Assembly: GCA_900549345.1 (NCBI GenBank)
Contig: UROC01000001.1
Coordinates: forward strand, 47,929 to 111,928
Direction: 5' to 3'
DNA: 64,000 nucleotides
DNA from: an uncultured Collinsella sp.
GTDB taxonomy: Bacteria; Actinomycetota; Coriobacteriia; Coriobacteriales; Coriobacteriaceae
Shown here piece by piece: positions 7,975 through 15,738 of the stretch (its first letter is position 1; each line of letters begins with the position of its first letter). Position numbers and translations under genes: made by a program. The notes beneath the pieces were generated by a model. That model made no database searches. It saw only the letters and a program-made list of their open reading frames with translations, and was not told where the DNA came from.

Positions 7975-8793
7975 ATGCCCCAGACTTACACTTTCGCCTC
8001 GTGGAACGTCAACGGCCTGCGCGCCGTGCTCAAAAAAGACCCGAGCTTTATCCAGATCGCACAGGACCTCGACGTCGACATCCTGGCGCTGCAGGAGACC
8101 AAGCTGCAAGAGGGGCAGGTCGATATCGACCTGCCCGGCTATCACCAAACCTGGAGCTACGCCGAGCGCAAGGGCTACTCGGGCACCGCGGTCTTTAGCC
8201 GCCAGGAACCGCTGCGCGTGCTGCGCGCCGACGCGCTGCTGCCCTACGCCGGCGAGGGCGGGGCTGCCGAGCTCGTCGCCCAAGCCGCAACCGAGGGCCG
8301 CGTCTGTGCGCTCGAGTTCGACAAGTTTTGGTTTGTCGACGTCTATACGCCCAACGCCCAAAACGAGCTCGCGCGCATCGATGTACGCATGGCCTGGGAC
8401 GATGCCTACCGCGGCTTTTTGGCAGGCCTCGAGCGCGAGACCGGAAAGCCCGTGGTGACCTGCGGCGACTTTAACGTGGCACACGAGGAGATCGATCTTA
8501 AGAACCCCAAGTCCAACCGCGGCAACGCAGGCTTTTCGGACGAGGAGCGCGGCAAGTTCACCGAGCTGCTCAACGCCGGCTTTACCGATACCTGGCGCGC
8601 GGCAAATCCGAACGTCGAGGGCGTCTACAGCTGGTGGAGCTACCGCTTTAATGCCCGCAAGAACAACGCAGGCTGGCGCATCGACTACTTCCTGGTAAGC
8701 GACGCAATCGCTGGCAACGTACGCGACACCGGCATCCGCGGCGACATCTTCGGCAGCGACCACTGCCCCGTCACCCTCGCCCTGGAGCTCTAA
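7975..8793 (+). CDS. xth: Exodeoxyribonuclease III / AP endonuclease
   Basis: 272 residues, usual length. The family motifs are intact: FASWNVNGLRA, LALQETKL (metal-binding glutamate), YTPNA, GDFNVAHEEID (catalytic Asp-Asn), the ARKNNAGWRIDYFL segment and the C-terminal GSDHCPV histidine. It cuts abasic sites in base-excision repair and degrades 3' ends of duplex DNA. A GAAAGGA site precedes the ATG. It is transcribed divergently from the sirtuin, and an intrinsic terminator lies 140 bp downstream inside a large inverted repeat. Confidence 0.96.
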   Translation: MPQTYTFASWNVNGLRAVLKKDPSFIQIAQDLDVDILALQETKLQEGQVDIDLPGYHQTWSYAERKGYSGTAVFSRQEPLRVLRADALLPYAGEGGAAELVAQAATEGRVCALEFDKFWFVDVYTPNAQNELARIDVRMAWDDAYRGFLAGLERETGKPVVTCGDFNVAHEEIDLKNPKSNRGNAGFSDEERGKFTELLNAGFTDTWRAANPNVEGVYSWWSYRFNARKNNAGWRIDYFLVSDAIAGNVRDTGIRGDIFGSDHCPVTLALEL

Positions 8794-8798
8794 CCCCC

Positions 8799-8835
8799 AA
8801 ACGATCCCCCGGGGACGGAGGAAAACGGATCATTT
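8799..8835. repeat. Hairpin of the GGGGACRG-core family
   Basis: AAACGATCC pairs with GGATCATTT (one G-T type mismatch) around a loop that holds CCGGGGACGG. It begins just after the xth stop. Part of it (GGGGACGG...AACGGATCA) recurs at 9061-9083 without the left stem. Confidence 0.8.
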
Positions 8836-8863
8836 TCACCTCGCGAGGGCATCCACGCGACCC

Positions 8864-9036
8864 ACCCGCCACGAAATCGGCCCATCTACTACGTTTAAGC
8901 CACTACCCTCAACCACAGCGAACAACGCAAAAAGAAAACCGCAGGTAGAAAGCCTGCGGTTTTTCATAAAACGCGGTCATGGTCGGGGGTATCAGGCTAA
9001 ACGTAGTAGATGGGCCGATTTCGTAGCGGGCGGGTT
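8864..9036. repeat. Large nested inverted repeat around a terminator
   Basis: The arms at 8864-8897 and 8998-9036 pair over 27 exact bases (containing ACGTAGTAGATGGGCCGATT on one side) and then imperfectly outward. Inward, a second imperfect stretch continues toward the terminator hairpin at 8935-8964. The whole element could fold as a single ~170-nt hairpin. It contains no gene. Confidence 0.88.
8935..8964 (+). terminator. Intrinsic terminator inside the nested repeat
   Basis: AAAACCGCAGG pairs perfectly with CCTGCGGTTTT, with a 7-nt loop and five T in the tail. It is the only good terminator downstream of xth. Confidence 0.85.
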
Positions 9037-9127
9037 CAGTTGACTCCCCGAGGACGTCTGGGGACGGAAGATAACGGATCAGCTTGGCTCTTGAGGGCCA
9101 CGATGCCCGTCATATCAACCTGCCATT

Positions 9128-9283
9128 TCAAAACTATGCCGGTTTACGGGGCTAAATCGCAAACCCCCAACCATACGCAATTCCGAAATAATAAAACCGC
9201 AGGCAAACGGCTTACTCCATTTCGAAAAAAGCCGGTATGGTCTGTCTGTGCCAATCTAGCCCCGTAAACCGGCATAGTTTTGA
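9128..9283. repeat. MITE-like element with perfect 27-bp terminal inverted repeats
   Basis: The 27 bases at 9128-9154 (start TCAAAACTATGCCGGTTTAC) are the exact reverse complement of 9257-9283. Inside, shorter complementary blocks (AACCATAC with GTATGGT, TTCCGAAAT with ATTTCGAAA) extend the fold. No reading frame fills the 102-bp interior. It lies between xth and the ECF S-component gene. Confidence 0.88.
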
Positions 9284-9328
9284 TATAACACCAAGACAGT
9301 ATTGGTTCTTGCCTCGGCGCAACCACCA

Positions 9329-10027
9329 CTACAGCCCGTACTTCACGACGACGCGGTTGATGCGGCGACACCAGGGCTTGTACAGAGCGGCCAAAAACAC
9401 GCAGGTCGCGAGTCCGTGCGTGATATCGAACGGTACGGCGGTGGCAAGACGCGCTATGGCGCCCGTCCACGTGAGCGGCTGCACAAAACCGATGATGTCA
9501 TACGCGTTGATCACAACGCCGTAGAGCAAGCCCGAGGCAAAGCCGTACGCCATCAGCGCCGGCATGCGCACGGTTCCATCCGCACGGTCGAACGCGCCCG
9601 CATGCGCCAGCGCGCCGCCAACATAGCCAACCAGACCCCAGGCATACATCTGCCACGGCGTCCACATGCCCTGTCCAAAAAAGAAATTGCTGGTCAGCGC
9701 CGCCAGCGCGCCAACCATAAAACCATTGCGGCGACCAAGCGTCGCCCCCGCGATAATGGCGATGGCGCTCACCGGTTTAAAGTCGGGAATGGGGCCAAAC
9801 AAGATGCGCCCCGCCGCGGCCAACGCCGCCAACACCAGCGTGGGCATAATCTGGCGCAGGCCCGGGCGCGACACCTCGTAACCCGCAAAGAACAGCGCAA
9901 GCACCAGCGCCACCACGACAAGCATGGCCAACGCTGCCTGCTCAACGCCCGCCAGCAACGCCGCAGCCATCACCGCAGGAACTGCCAGCAGCAGCGGGAT
10001 TTCCATATGTTGCAAGACGCGCGACAA
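9329..10027 (-). CDS. ECF transporter S (substrate-binding membrane) component
   Basis: 232 residues with about six hydrophobic helices. The block AAAGRILFGPIPDFKPV followed by AIIAGATLGRRNGFMVGAL is typical of vitamin-binding S components. The substrate is not decided by sequence; cobalamin or a related vitamin is possible. It would work with a shared energizing module such as the EcfA-EcfT pair at 15739-18275. A TTG start after GGGGG is used here; an internal ATG at 10006 would drop seven residues and has no clear ribosome site. Confidence 0.75.
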   Translation of the reverse strand: MSRVLQHMEIPLLLAVPAVMAAALLAGVEQAALAMLVVVALVLALFFAGYEVSRPGLRQIMPTLVLAALAAAGRILFGPIPDFKPVSAIAIIAGATLGRRNGFMVGALAALTSNFFFGQGMWTPWQMYAWGLVGYVGGALAHAGAFDRADGTVRMPALMAYGFASGLLYGVVINAYDIIGFVQPLTWTGAIARLATAVPFDITHGLATCVFLAALYKPWCRRINRVVVKYGL

Positions 10028-10077
10028 CGGCAGCCCCCATCAGACGAATGTCCGTTTATGGTAGCACGGGCAAAATG

Positions 10078-10102
10078 AGGCCGACCAGTCCCCCGGCCGG
10101 CC
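10078..10102. repeat. Short hairpin with AGTCCCCC loop
   Basis: AGGCCGACC pairs with GGCCGGCCT (one mismatch) around AGTCCCC, the complement of a GGGGACT core. It is one of the stem-variable hairpins seen across the window. Confidence 0.6.
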
Positions 10103-10148
10103 TTGGCTGCCAGTCGATCAGGCTTTCGCCACGCGACCGGTCTTGGCG

Positions 10149-10610
10149 CTATTCGCCCGTAACTTTAGCGGCAATGGCCGCGACAAAAGGATCGAACAGC
10201 AAGCCGCCCACAACGACAAAGGCCCATCCGCCCACCACGAGGCGAACCCAACGCGAGAAAAACGGCACACCGTCGATAACGCCAACGCCTGACTGAAACG
10301 CGACTTCAAATAGCCCGATAATGCAGAAGAGCAGAGTAGCGCCCACAACGGTTCCGCAAATCCGTGCGCCCGGAGTGTTCCGATCAAAACCAAAAAACTC
10401 AACGCACGTCTCAATTGCTTTGCCAAAGAGCGGCAAAAAACCCACGGACTGTGCAATACCGATAGCCAGAATAAGCTGCCCCCAGAAACCAGTAAGTCCC
10501 TGAAAATCTAAGCCAGGCTTTCCCTCAACAATCGGCAGAAATGAACACATGAATAGAGGATTAACGATGCCGTTGAGAATGGTCACAGCGGTACTCTTTT
10601 TTAGTGTCAA
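10149..10610 (-). CDS. Small integral membrane protein of unknown function
   Basis: About 153 residues with four likely membrane helices (around AVTILNGIVNPLFMCSFLP, GQLILAIGIAQSVGFLPLF, ICGTVVGATLLFCIIGLFEV and WAFVVVGGLLFDPFVAAI). I do not recognise the family. The proposed start is a TTG nine bases after AAAGGAG; an earlier TTG directly abuts the ribosome site. It lies 54 bp after the downstream MFS gene and could be the last gene of that operon. Confidence 0.7.
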   Translation of the reverse strand: MTLKKSTAVTILNGIVNPLFMCSFLPIVEGKPGLDFQGLTGFWGQLILAIGIAQSVGFLPLFGKAIETCVEFFGFDRNTPGARICGTVVGATLLFCIIGLFEVAFQSGVGVIDGVPFFSRWVRLVVGGWAFVVVGGLLFDPFVAAIAAKVTGE

Positions 10611-10664
10611 GTAAACCAACTCCTTTTGCCCTTGTCGGCCAGGCCCAAAGGGCGAAAACAGGTG

Positions 10665-11861
10665 TTACATAAGTGAATCGGGAGACGGCAGGAATGGAGA
10701 CGCCAGCGCCGTCGCGCCAAACAAAACAGCGCACCCAAATAGAAGCGTTTCATAGCTCTCGCCAATGCAGAAGGAGAGGGCCACGGGAATCAAAAACGTA
10801 AGTCCCAGTGAAACGGTGCTCACCACGCCGCCGGCGCTTCCTGCAAGCCCCTCGCGCACCTCGGGCAACATGTAGGGTAGCGACTGAACGACCGGACCGG
10901 CGACGGCAGTCGAAACGCCAATCGCAAACATGAGCCCGACAGAAGGCTGAGAGACAAAAGCCTCTCCGGCCCACATAAGGGCACTCCCCGCCATTGCGGC
11001 GATGGCCATAAACACGCGATAGTCGCCAAATTGCGCTCGCGCGTAGGGACCGGCCACGCTGCCGACAATCGACCCAAGCGTCACGAAAGAGGCAAGAAGC
11101 CCGGCGACCTGGGGTTCGGTTGAAACCTCAAGTGCCGAGACAAGATAACCCGAGTACGCCGTAGCCGATGCAAGGGCGACTCCAAGCAGTATCGCCACGA
11201 GCCAAACCATCGGCATCTTGATTACCGCCGCAAACGCACTTGCCGACGATGCAGCAGGCTCCGCGCCCTGAACGCCAAAGCCATCTGCAGCCTGCAGAAC
11301 ATCTGCCGACGGCGCAACCAGCAGCCACAGCAATCCAAACACGGCAAACAAAACCGCGGCAAGGGTATACGCCTGTCCGGGCGTTGCAAAGAGAGGAGAA
11401 GTTGCAAGCGAGCAGGCGATTCCGCCCGACCCCGCAGCGTAGAACCATCCCATGGCCCTATCGGTTTCTCCGCCAAAAGCGGAACCAAGCACTTTTAGAA
11501 CGATGGCATTCACGACGCATGGTGCCGCGCCCAGAAGCATGGTCGCCGTGAACAGCGTCGCAAACGATGCGCACTCCGCGCGAGCAGCCGCTGCAATTGC
11601 AGAAATCGCCGATGCGATGAATACGAGCACCTTCACGCCATATCGATCGGCGCAAACGCCGACAGGCATGCCGAATACAACGGCAGGAACAAACGGGGCA
11701 AACAGGACGGCTGAAAACTCGGCCGAGGTCAGATGCAGGTCCGACACAACCAGATGTGCCAATCCCGACACCTGATACTGCGCGTAGTTCGCAGCAAACA
11801 CGATGCCGCACACCACAAACAGCAGGGCATATTTTTCGACCGTCCCTTTGCTCACGTTCAT
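10665..11861 (-). CDS. MFS transporter (second of a pair)
   Basis: About 398 residues with 12 predicted membrane helices. The start of helix 1 (FVVCGIVFAANYAQYQVSGL) closely resembles the same region of the transporter at 13519-14730 (VVCLLCFMANYMQYQVSAL), so the two are paralogues. A GVCADRYGVKVL loop 2-3 motif is the MFS signature. The gene starts eight bases after the amidohydrolase stop, which makes a tight operon. Substrate unknown; the partner amidohydrolase suggests an organic acid, amide or amino-acid derivative. Confidence 0.88.
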   Translation of the reverse strand: MNVSKGTVEKYALLFVVCGIVFAANYAQYQVSGLAHLVVSDLHLTSAEFSAVLFAPFVPAVVFGMPVGVCADRYGVKVLVFIASAISAIAAAARAECASFATLFTATMLLGAAPCVVNAIVLKVLGSAFGGETDRAMGWFYAAGSGGIACSLATSPLFATPGQAYTLAAVLFAVFGLLWLLVAPSADVLQAADGFGVQGAEPAASSASAFAAVIKMPMVWLVAILLGVALASATAYSGYLVSALEVSTEPQVAGLLASFVTLGSIVGSVAGPYARAQFGDYRVFMAIAAMAGSALMWAGEAFVSQPSVGLMFAIGVSTAVAGPVVQSLPYMLPEVREGLAGSAGGVVSTVSLGLTFLIPVALSFCIGESYETLLFGCAVLFGATALASPFLPSPDSLM

Positions 11862-11869
11862 CACCCTAT

Positions 11870-13516
11870 CTATGCTTCATCCTTGCGATAGACGACGCGT
11901 CCGTTAAAGATCGTCGTCTCGACTTCGAGATCGCGAAGCGCCATCGGGTTCATTTCAAACGGATTGCCCGACAGGATGACGATATCGGCAAGCTTGCCGG
12001 CGGCAAGGCTGCCCAAACGGCGCTCAAAGCCCTCGACATATGCTGAGCCGAACGTGTGCGCTTGCAGCGTCTCGCCGAGCGTCAGGGCATTCTCGCGGAA
12101 GTATCCCTCCGCCGGGTGCCCGTCAAACTCGCTACGCGTCACCGCAGCATACACGGTATCGATAGGATCGATTGACATCACCGCAGGCCAGTCAGTACCA
12201 AGCCCTAAGTGGATTCCGCCATCGGCCTCTTCCCTATAGCGCCACATGTGGCTCATGCGCTCTTCGCCAAGAGACTCCTCGTACACGCCCTGCCCAAGGC
12301 CTCCGATGGGATGCTGCGGCTGAATCGCAGCATTAATGCCCAGGCGCTTCATGCGAGCAATATCCTCGAGCTTCAGGTTATCTGTATGCTCGATAGCAAA
12401 ACGCGCCCCCTTGTTGCCGCACACCTCCTCGGCACGCTCGACGGCATCGATAATCATCGTGGCCGACGCATCGCCGATGGCATGAATGCGAACATCGAAG
12501 CCATTCTTGCTGGCCTCGAGCATCATGCGGTCAAGCGTCTCCTGGTTGCATGCTGGTTCGCCGCGAAAGTCCTTCCCCGTAGGAGCGTTAAGATACGGCT
12601 CATGCATGTAGGCCGTGTACGCCTCGGGACAGCCGTCCAAAATGTACTTGAGGCCTGCCATTCGGACGCGCTCGCCGTGATGACGCACACGCAGGGCCTG
12701 CGACTCTGCCATCGGAGCGTCGAGCGCAGAATAGTAGCTAATACGCAGCGTACTCAGGTCCTCGCTCGCCAGACGGTCATAGATGTCGTACACGCCGGGC
12801 GTGGTCACGCCCAAAGGATACATATCACCGATCGAAGTTATGCCGAGCTTGTTGAACTTGCGCATCGACTTGAGCAACGACGCATCAAGGTCCGGTTTGT
12901 TGAGCACAACATCGAGCAAGATGTTCGTCGCCTGGGGCTCGGATAAAAAGCCATTCGGCTCGCCGTTGTCAAAGTGGCGAATAAGACCACCTTCAGGCGT
13001 CGGTGTATTGCGATCGATACCAACCGCCCTAAGCGCGGCGGTATTGCACCACACCGCGTGCATCGAAAAATCCGAAAGCACGATTGGGCGGTCGATATCG
13101 AGTGCATCGAGGCTGCGGCAATCAGGGTCAATCGGGTTTTCCCATGCAGGCGAATACCAGCCCTGGCCGTAAATCCACGGATTGTCAGGGTGTTCGGCAG
13201 CAAACTTTGCCACAGCATCCACGCAAGCCTGCTCACTCGGCAGGAACATCAGATCGCAACAGAAGTCTTCATCCTTCTGGATTGAACCAAGCGCAAAATG
13301 CATGTGTGAATCGTTGAATCCGGGCATGACCAGTTTGTTGCCGGCGTCAATAACCTCAGTATCGGGACCGATAAACGGCTGCACCTTATCGGGAGAGCCC
13401 ACGGCCACAATCTCGCTGCCACGAACTGCAACGCACCCAGCGCGAGGCTCAAGTTCCTCGGCCGTAAACAGCGCCGTCGTCTTAAGGACGATATCGGCAG
13501 GGACTACCGCCTCCAT
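11870..13516 (-). CDS. YtcJ-like metal-dependent amidohydrolase
   Basis: 548 residues. The metal-binding HxH lies in PGFNDSHMHFALG. Further ligands appear in VRIHAIGDASA and AIEHTDNL and the catalytic aspartate in LGTDWPAV. The N-terminal LVMPGF strand and the C-terminal GKLADIVIL segment close the urease-like composite barrel. Such proteins hydrolyse C-N bonds of cyclic or N-acyl compounds; the substrate cannot be named. It lies between two related MFS transporters with gaps of 2 and 8 bp, and the LuxR gene at 14932 diverges from the operon. Confidence 0.92.
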   Translation of the reverse strand: MEAVVPADIVLKTTALFTAEELEPRAGCVAVRGSEIVAVGSPDKVQPFIGPDTEVIDAGNKLVMPGFNDSHMHFALGSIQKDEDFCCDLMFLPSEQACVDAVAKFAAEHPDNPWIYGQGWYSPAWENPIDPDCRSLDALDIDRPIVLSDFSMHAVWCNTAALRAVGIDRNTPTPEGGLIRHFDNGEPNGFLSEPQATNILLDVVLNKPDLDASLLKSMRKFNKLGITSIGDMYPLGVTTPGVYDIYDRLASEDLSTLRISYYSALDAPMAESQALRVRHHGERVRMAGLKYILDGCPEAYTAYMHEPYLNAPTGKDFRGEPACNQETLDRMMLEASKNGFDVRIHAIGDASATMIIDAVERAEEVCGNKGARFAIEHTDNLKLEDIARMKRLGINAAIQPQHPIGGLGQGVYEESLGEERMSHMWRYREEADGGIHLGLGTDWPAVMSIDPIDTVYAAVTRSEFDGHPAEGYFRENALTLGETLQAHTFGSAYVEGFERRLGSLAAGKLADIVILSGNPFEMNPMALRDLEVETTIFNGRVVYRKDEA

Positions 13517-13518
13517 GG

Positions 13519-14730
13519 CTACTCACTGTCCTTAGCGACGGCGGCCTGCATGGCCTTGCGACCGAGCTCGGGCAGGAAGAAAACCGGAACCACGGAAAGC
13601 AGGAAGCAGAGGCTCTCGAGACCCATGTTCACAGTGTAGTCGGCACCAGCAACGGCAGAGATACCGATGGGCAGGAAATAGCTCATGAGCAGGGAGATGG
13701 TGCCCACGATACCGCCAGCGGAACCGGCATACTTATCACCAATCTCGGGAAGGAGAACAGGCATGGACTGCATAATCGGGCCGTTGATGGCGGTAAAGAA
13801 GCCATTGATGACCAAAATCGTCCACAGAAGGAAGCCGACCGGGGTGTACCACGTCACGAACATCGATATGGCACCGATGAGAGTAGTGACGATGAGAAAA
13901 CCCTTGAACTTTCCAAGCTTATCGCAGAACGCAGGCCCAACGATGCAGCCGAAAAAGCTGCCAACGGTAACAATTGCGGCCATGAAACCAGCAGTGGCGA
14001 CGTCTATGCCCTTGCCAAGCTGAAGCGCCTGAGGCAGGAAACCGGCATAGGCAGTGGTAGAAGCAAGTCCAAAACCGACGCCAACGGAGATTAGCCATAC
14101 GCCAGGACTCTTGATAGCAACCTTAAGGTAGTCGAGCACGGGCTCGGGTTCGGGGAGCGATTGCCCCTCGGGAACATCCCGGTCAAGCACAATCCAAAGA
14201 ACCCAGGAGATGGTCATGACGACAGCAGCGACCATATAAGAGTTAAAGACGCTGCCGAACAAGCCAGCACAGATCTGAGCGACAACGATGGCAACGCACG
14301 AAGCCGCGTAGAACAAGCCCATGGCGAAACCAGTCTGTTCACGGAACCAGGTGCCGAGCACCTTGATGAGGTTGGCGTTGAGTGCCGAGATTCCCATGCC
14401 AATCAGGAACATCGATGCCATCTGCATCGTGAACGAATCGAGCGTAAAGCAACGGAGAAAACCGCCGGCAACCGAAATTGCGGTGCAAACCGTGACAACT
14501 TTCTTAGAACCGATACGGTCACCAAGGGCACCCAGCGGAATTGAGAAGAAAACGGCGGTAAGCATAGGAACGAGGAACAGCATCGAAAAGCCGACGGTAT
14601 CGATATTGAGCATAGGCATGACCTCGACGGCGAGTGCTGAGACCTGGTACTGCATGTAGTTAGCCATAAAGCACAGCAAGCAAACGACTGAAACAATCGC
14701 CCAACGCCATGAAGGAAGCTTCTCTTCCAT
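13519..14730 (-). CDS. MFS transporter (first gene of the amidohydrolase operon)
   Basis: 403 residues and 12 helices. The loop motif GALGDRIGSKKV and repeats such as ALGDRIG and FGLASTTAYAGFLPQAL fit the MFS. It probably imports the amidohydrolase substrate. AGGAG lies ~8 bases before the ATG. A divergent 201-bp gap separates it from a LuxR regulator, an arrangement common in Coriobacteriia where membrane or cytosolic LuxR proteins sit beside a transporter they control. Confidence 0.9.
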   Translation of the reverse strand: MEEKLPSWRWAIVSVVCLLCFMANYMQYQVSALAVEVMPMLNIDTVGFSMLFLVPMLTAVFFSIPLGALGDRIGSKKVVTVCTAISVAGGFLRCFTLDSFTMQMASMFLIGMGISALNANLIKVLGTWFREQTGFAMGLFYAASCVAIVVAQICAGLFGSVFNSYMVAAVVMTISWVLWIVLDRDVPEGQSLPEPEPVLDYLKVAIKSPGVWLISVGVGFGLASTTAYAGFLPQALQLGKGIDVATAGFMAAIVTVGSFFGCIVGPAFCDKLGKFKGFLIVTTLIGAISMFVTWYTPVGFLLWTILVINGFFTAINGPIMQSMPVLLPEIGDKYAGSAGGIVGTISLLMSYFLPIGISAVAGADYTVNMGLESLCFLLSVVPVFFLPELGRKAMQAAVAKDSE

Positions 14731-14931
14731 GATGACTCCTTTAATAAGTCGGAATAATCAAACAGCTTGGAGAACCGGGCCCTGGCTCTTAGGTATTCAT
14801 ATTTTGCGATTGGCCCCTCACCGAAACCATTCGGCTAACGGCTTATCATCATTCGAAAAAAGGAGTAGCATCTCTACGCAAATTAACTAAAATGCCAGCT
14901 AAACCACTACGCAATCCCATCGGAGGTCATC

Positions 14932-15714
14932 TTGAGCTTTTTGTCCGATTCTGAATGGCTCTGCTTAAACGATCTCGTGCTTTCGATTAATTCCATCGAC
15001 AGCGACCGCGAGTTTCGCTCGACCGTCCTCAAAAAGCTGCGTTTTCTCATCCCCTACGAGTCGGCTGCATTTTTCCTGAGCGACCTTTCCAGGGATCTCG
15101 TATCCACCCCGCAAGAATGGAAAACGCGCGTCTTTCTTGACCCTCTTGGCATCGATGTCCCCGCTGGGATGCTCGAGCTCTACACCGAAAAGTACTGGCA
15201 GCAGGACATGATCGTCGCCCACCGCAATCTTACGCGCTCGACGGTGCTGCGCGAGTCCGATCAGCTCAGCCCTGGCGATATCGACAGCAGTTATATGAAG
15301 GATTATCTTGGCGGCCGCCACGTCGTCAACGTCAGTTTCTTTAATGACGAGGGCTTTTTGGGATCGCTCAATCTTAATCGCAAGAAAAAAGAAGGCGACT
15401 TTAGCGATCGTGAAGTTCAAATCCTTGAGCTCATCGAACCGCACCTCACAAACCGACTATCAAAATGGCGTGTACGCGCCGACCGCAGTTCGTCTGAAAT
15501 CGTATTTGCTCACGACTACGACGTCTCAGCGCGCGAAATCGATGTGTGCCGTTGCGTGTTATCGGGCATGGACAATGCGGCCATCGCCGAAGAGCTATCC
15601 ATCAGCACCGGCACCGTTAAAAAGCATCTGGAGAACATCTTTCGAAAAACACAGGTCAACAGCCGCGTTGGGCTCATGGCGCTCCTTCAGCAGTACACGG
15701 CGCTCAAGCAGTAA
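14932..15714 (+). CDS. LuxR-family transcriptional regulator with GAF-like sensor
   Basis: 260 residues. Residues ~1-190 resemble a GAF-type sensor (FLIPYESAAFFLSD ... VVNVSFFNDEGFLGSLNLNR). The last ~65 residues are a LuxR/GerE helix-turn-helix (SAREIDVCRCVLSGMDNAAI, then STGTVKKHLENIF). A TTG start is used, five bases after GGAGG. It faces away from the MFS/amidohydrolase operon and is its likely regulator. The ligand is unknown. Confidence 0.9.
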   Translation: MSFLSDSEWLCLNDLVLSINSIDSDREFRSTVLKKLRFLIPYESAAFFLSDLSRDLVSTPQEWKTRVFLDPLGIDVPAGMLELYTEKYWQQDMIVAHRNLTRSTVLRESDQLSPGDIDSSYMKDYLGGRHVVNVSFFNDEGFLGSLNLNRKKKEGDFSDREVQILELIEPHLTNRLSKWRVRADRSSSEIVFAHDYDVSAREIDVCRCVLSGMDNAAIAEELSISTGTVKKHLENIFRKTQVNSRVGLMALLQQYTALKQ

Positions 15715-15738
15715 GACCGTTCTCGCCCGCGAACCCGC

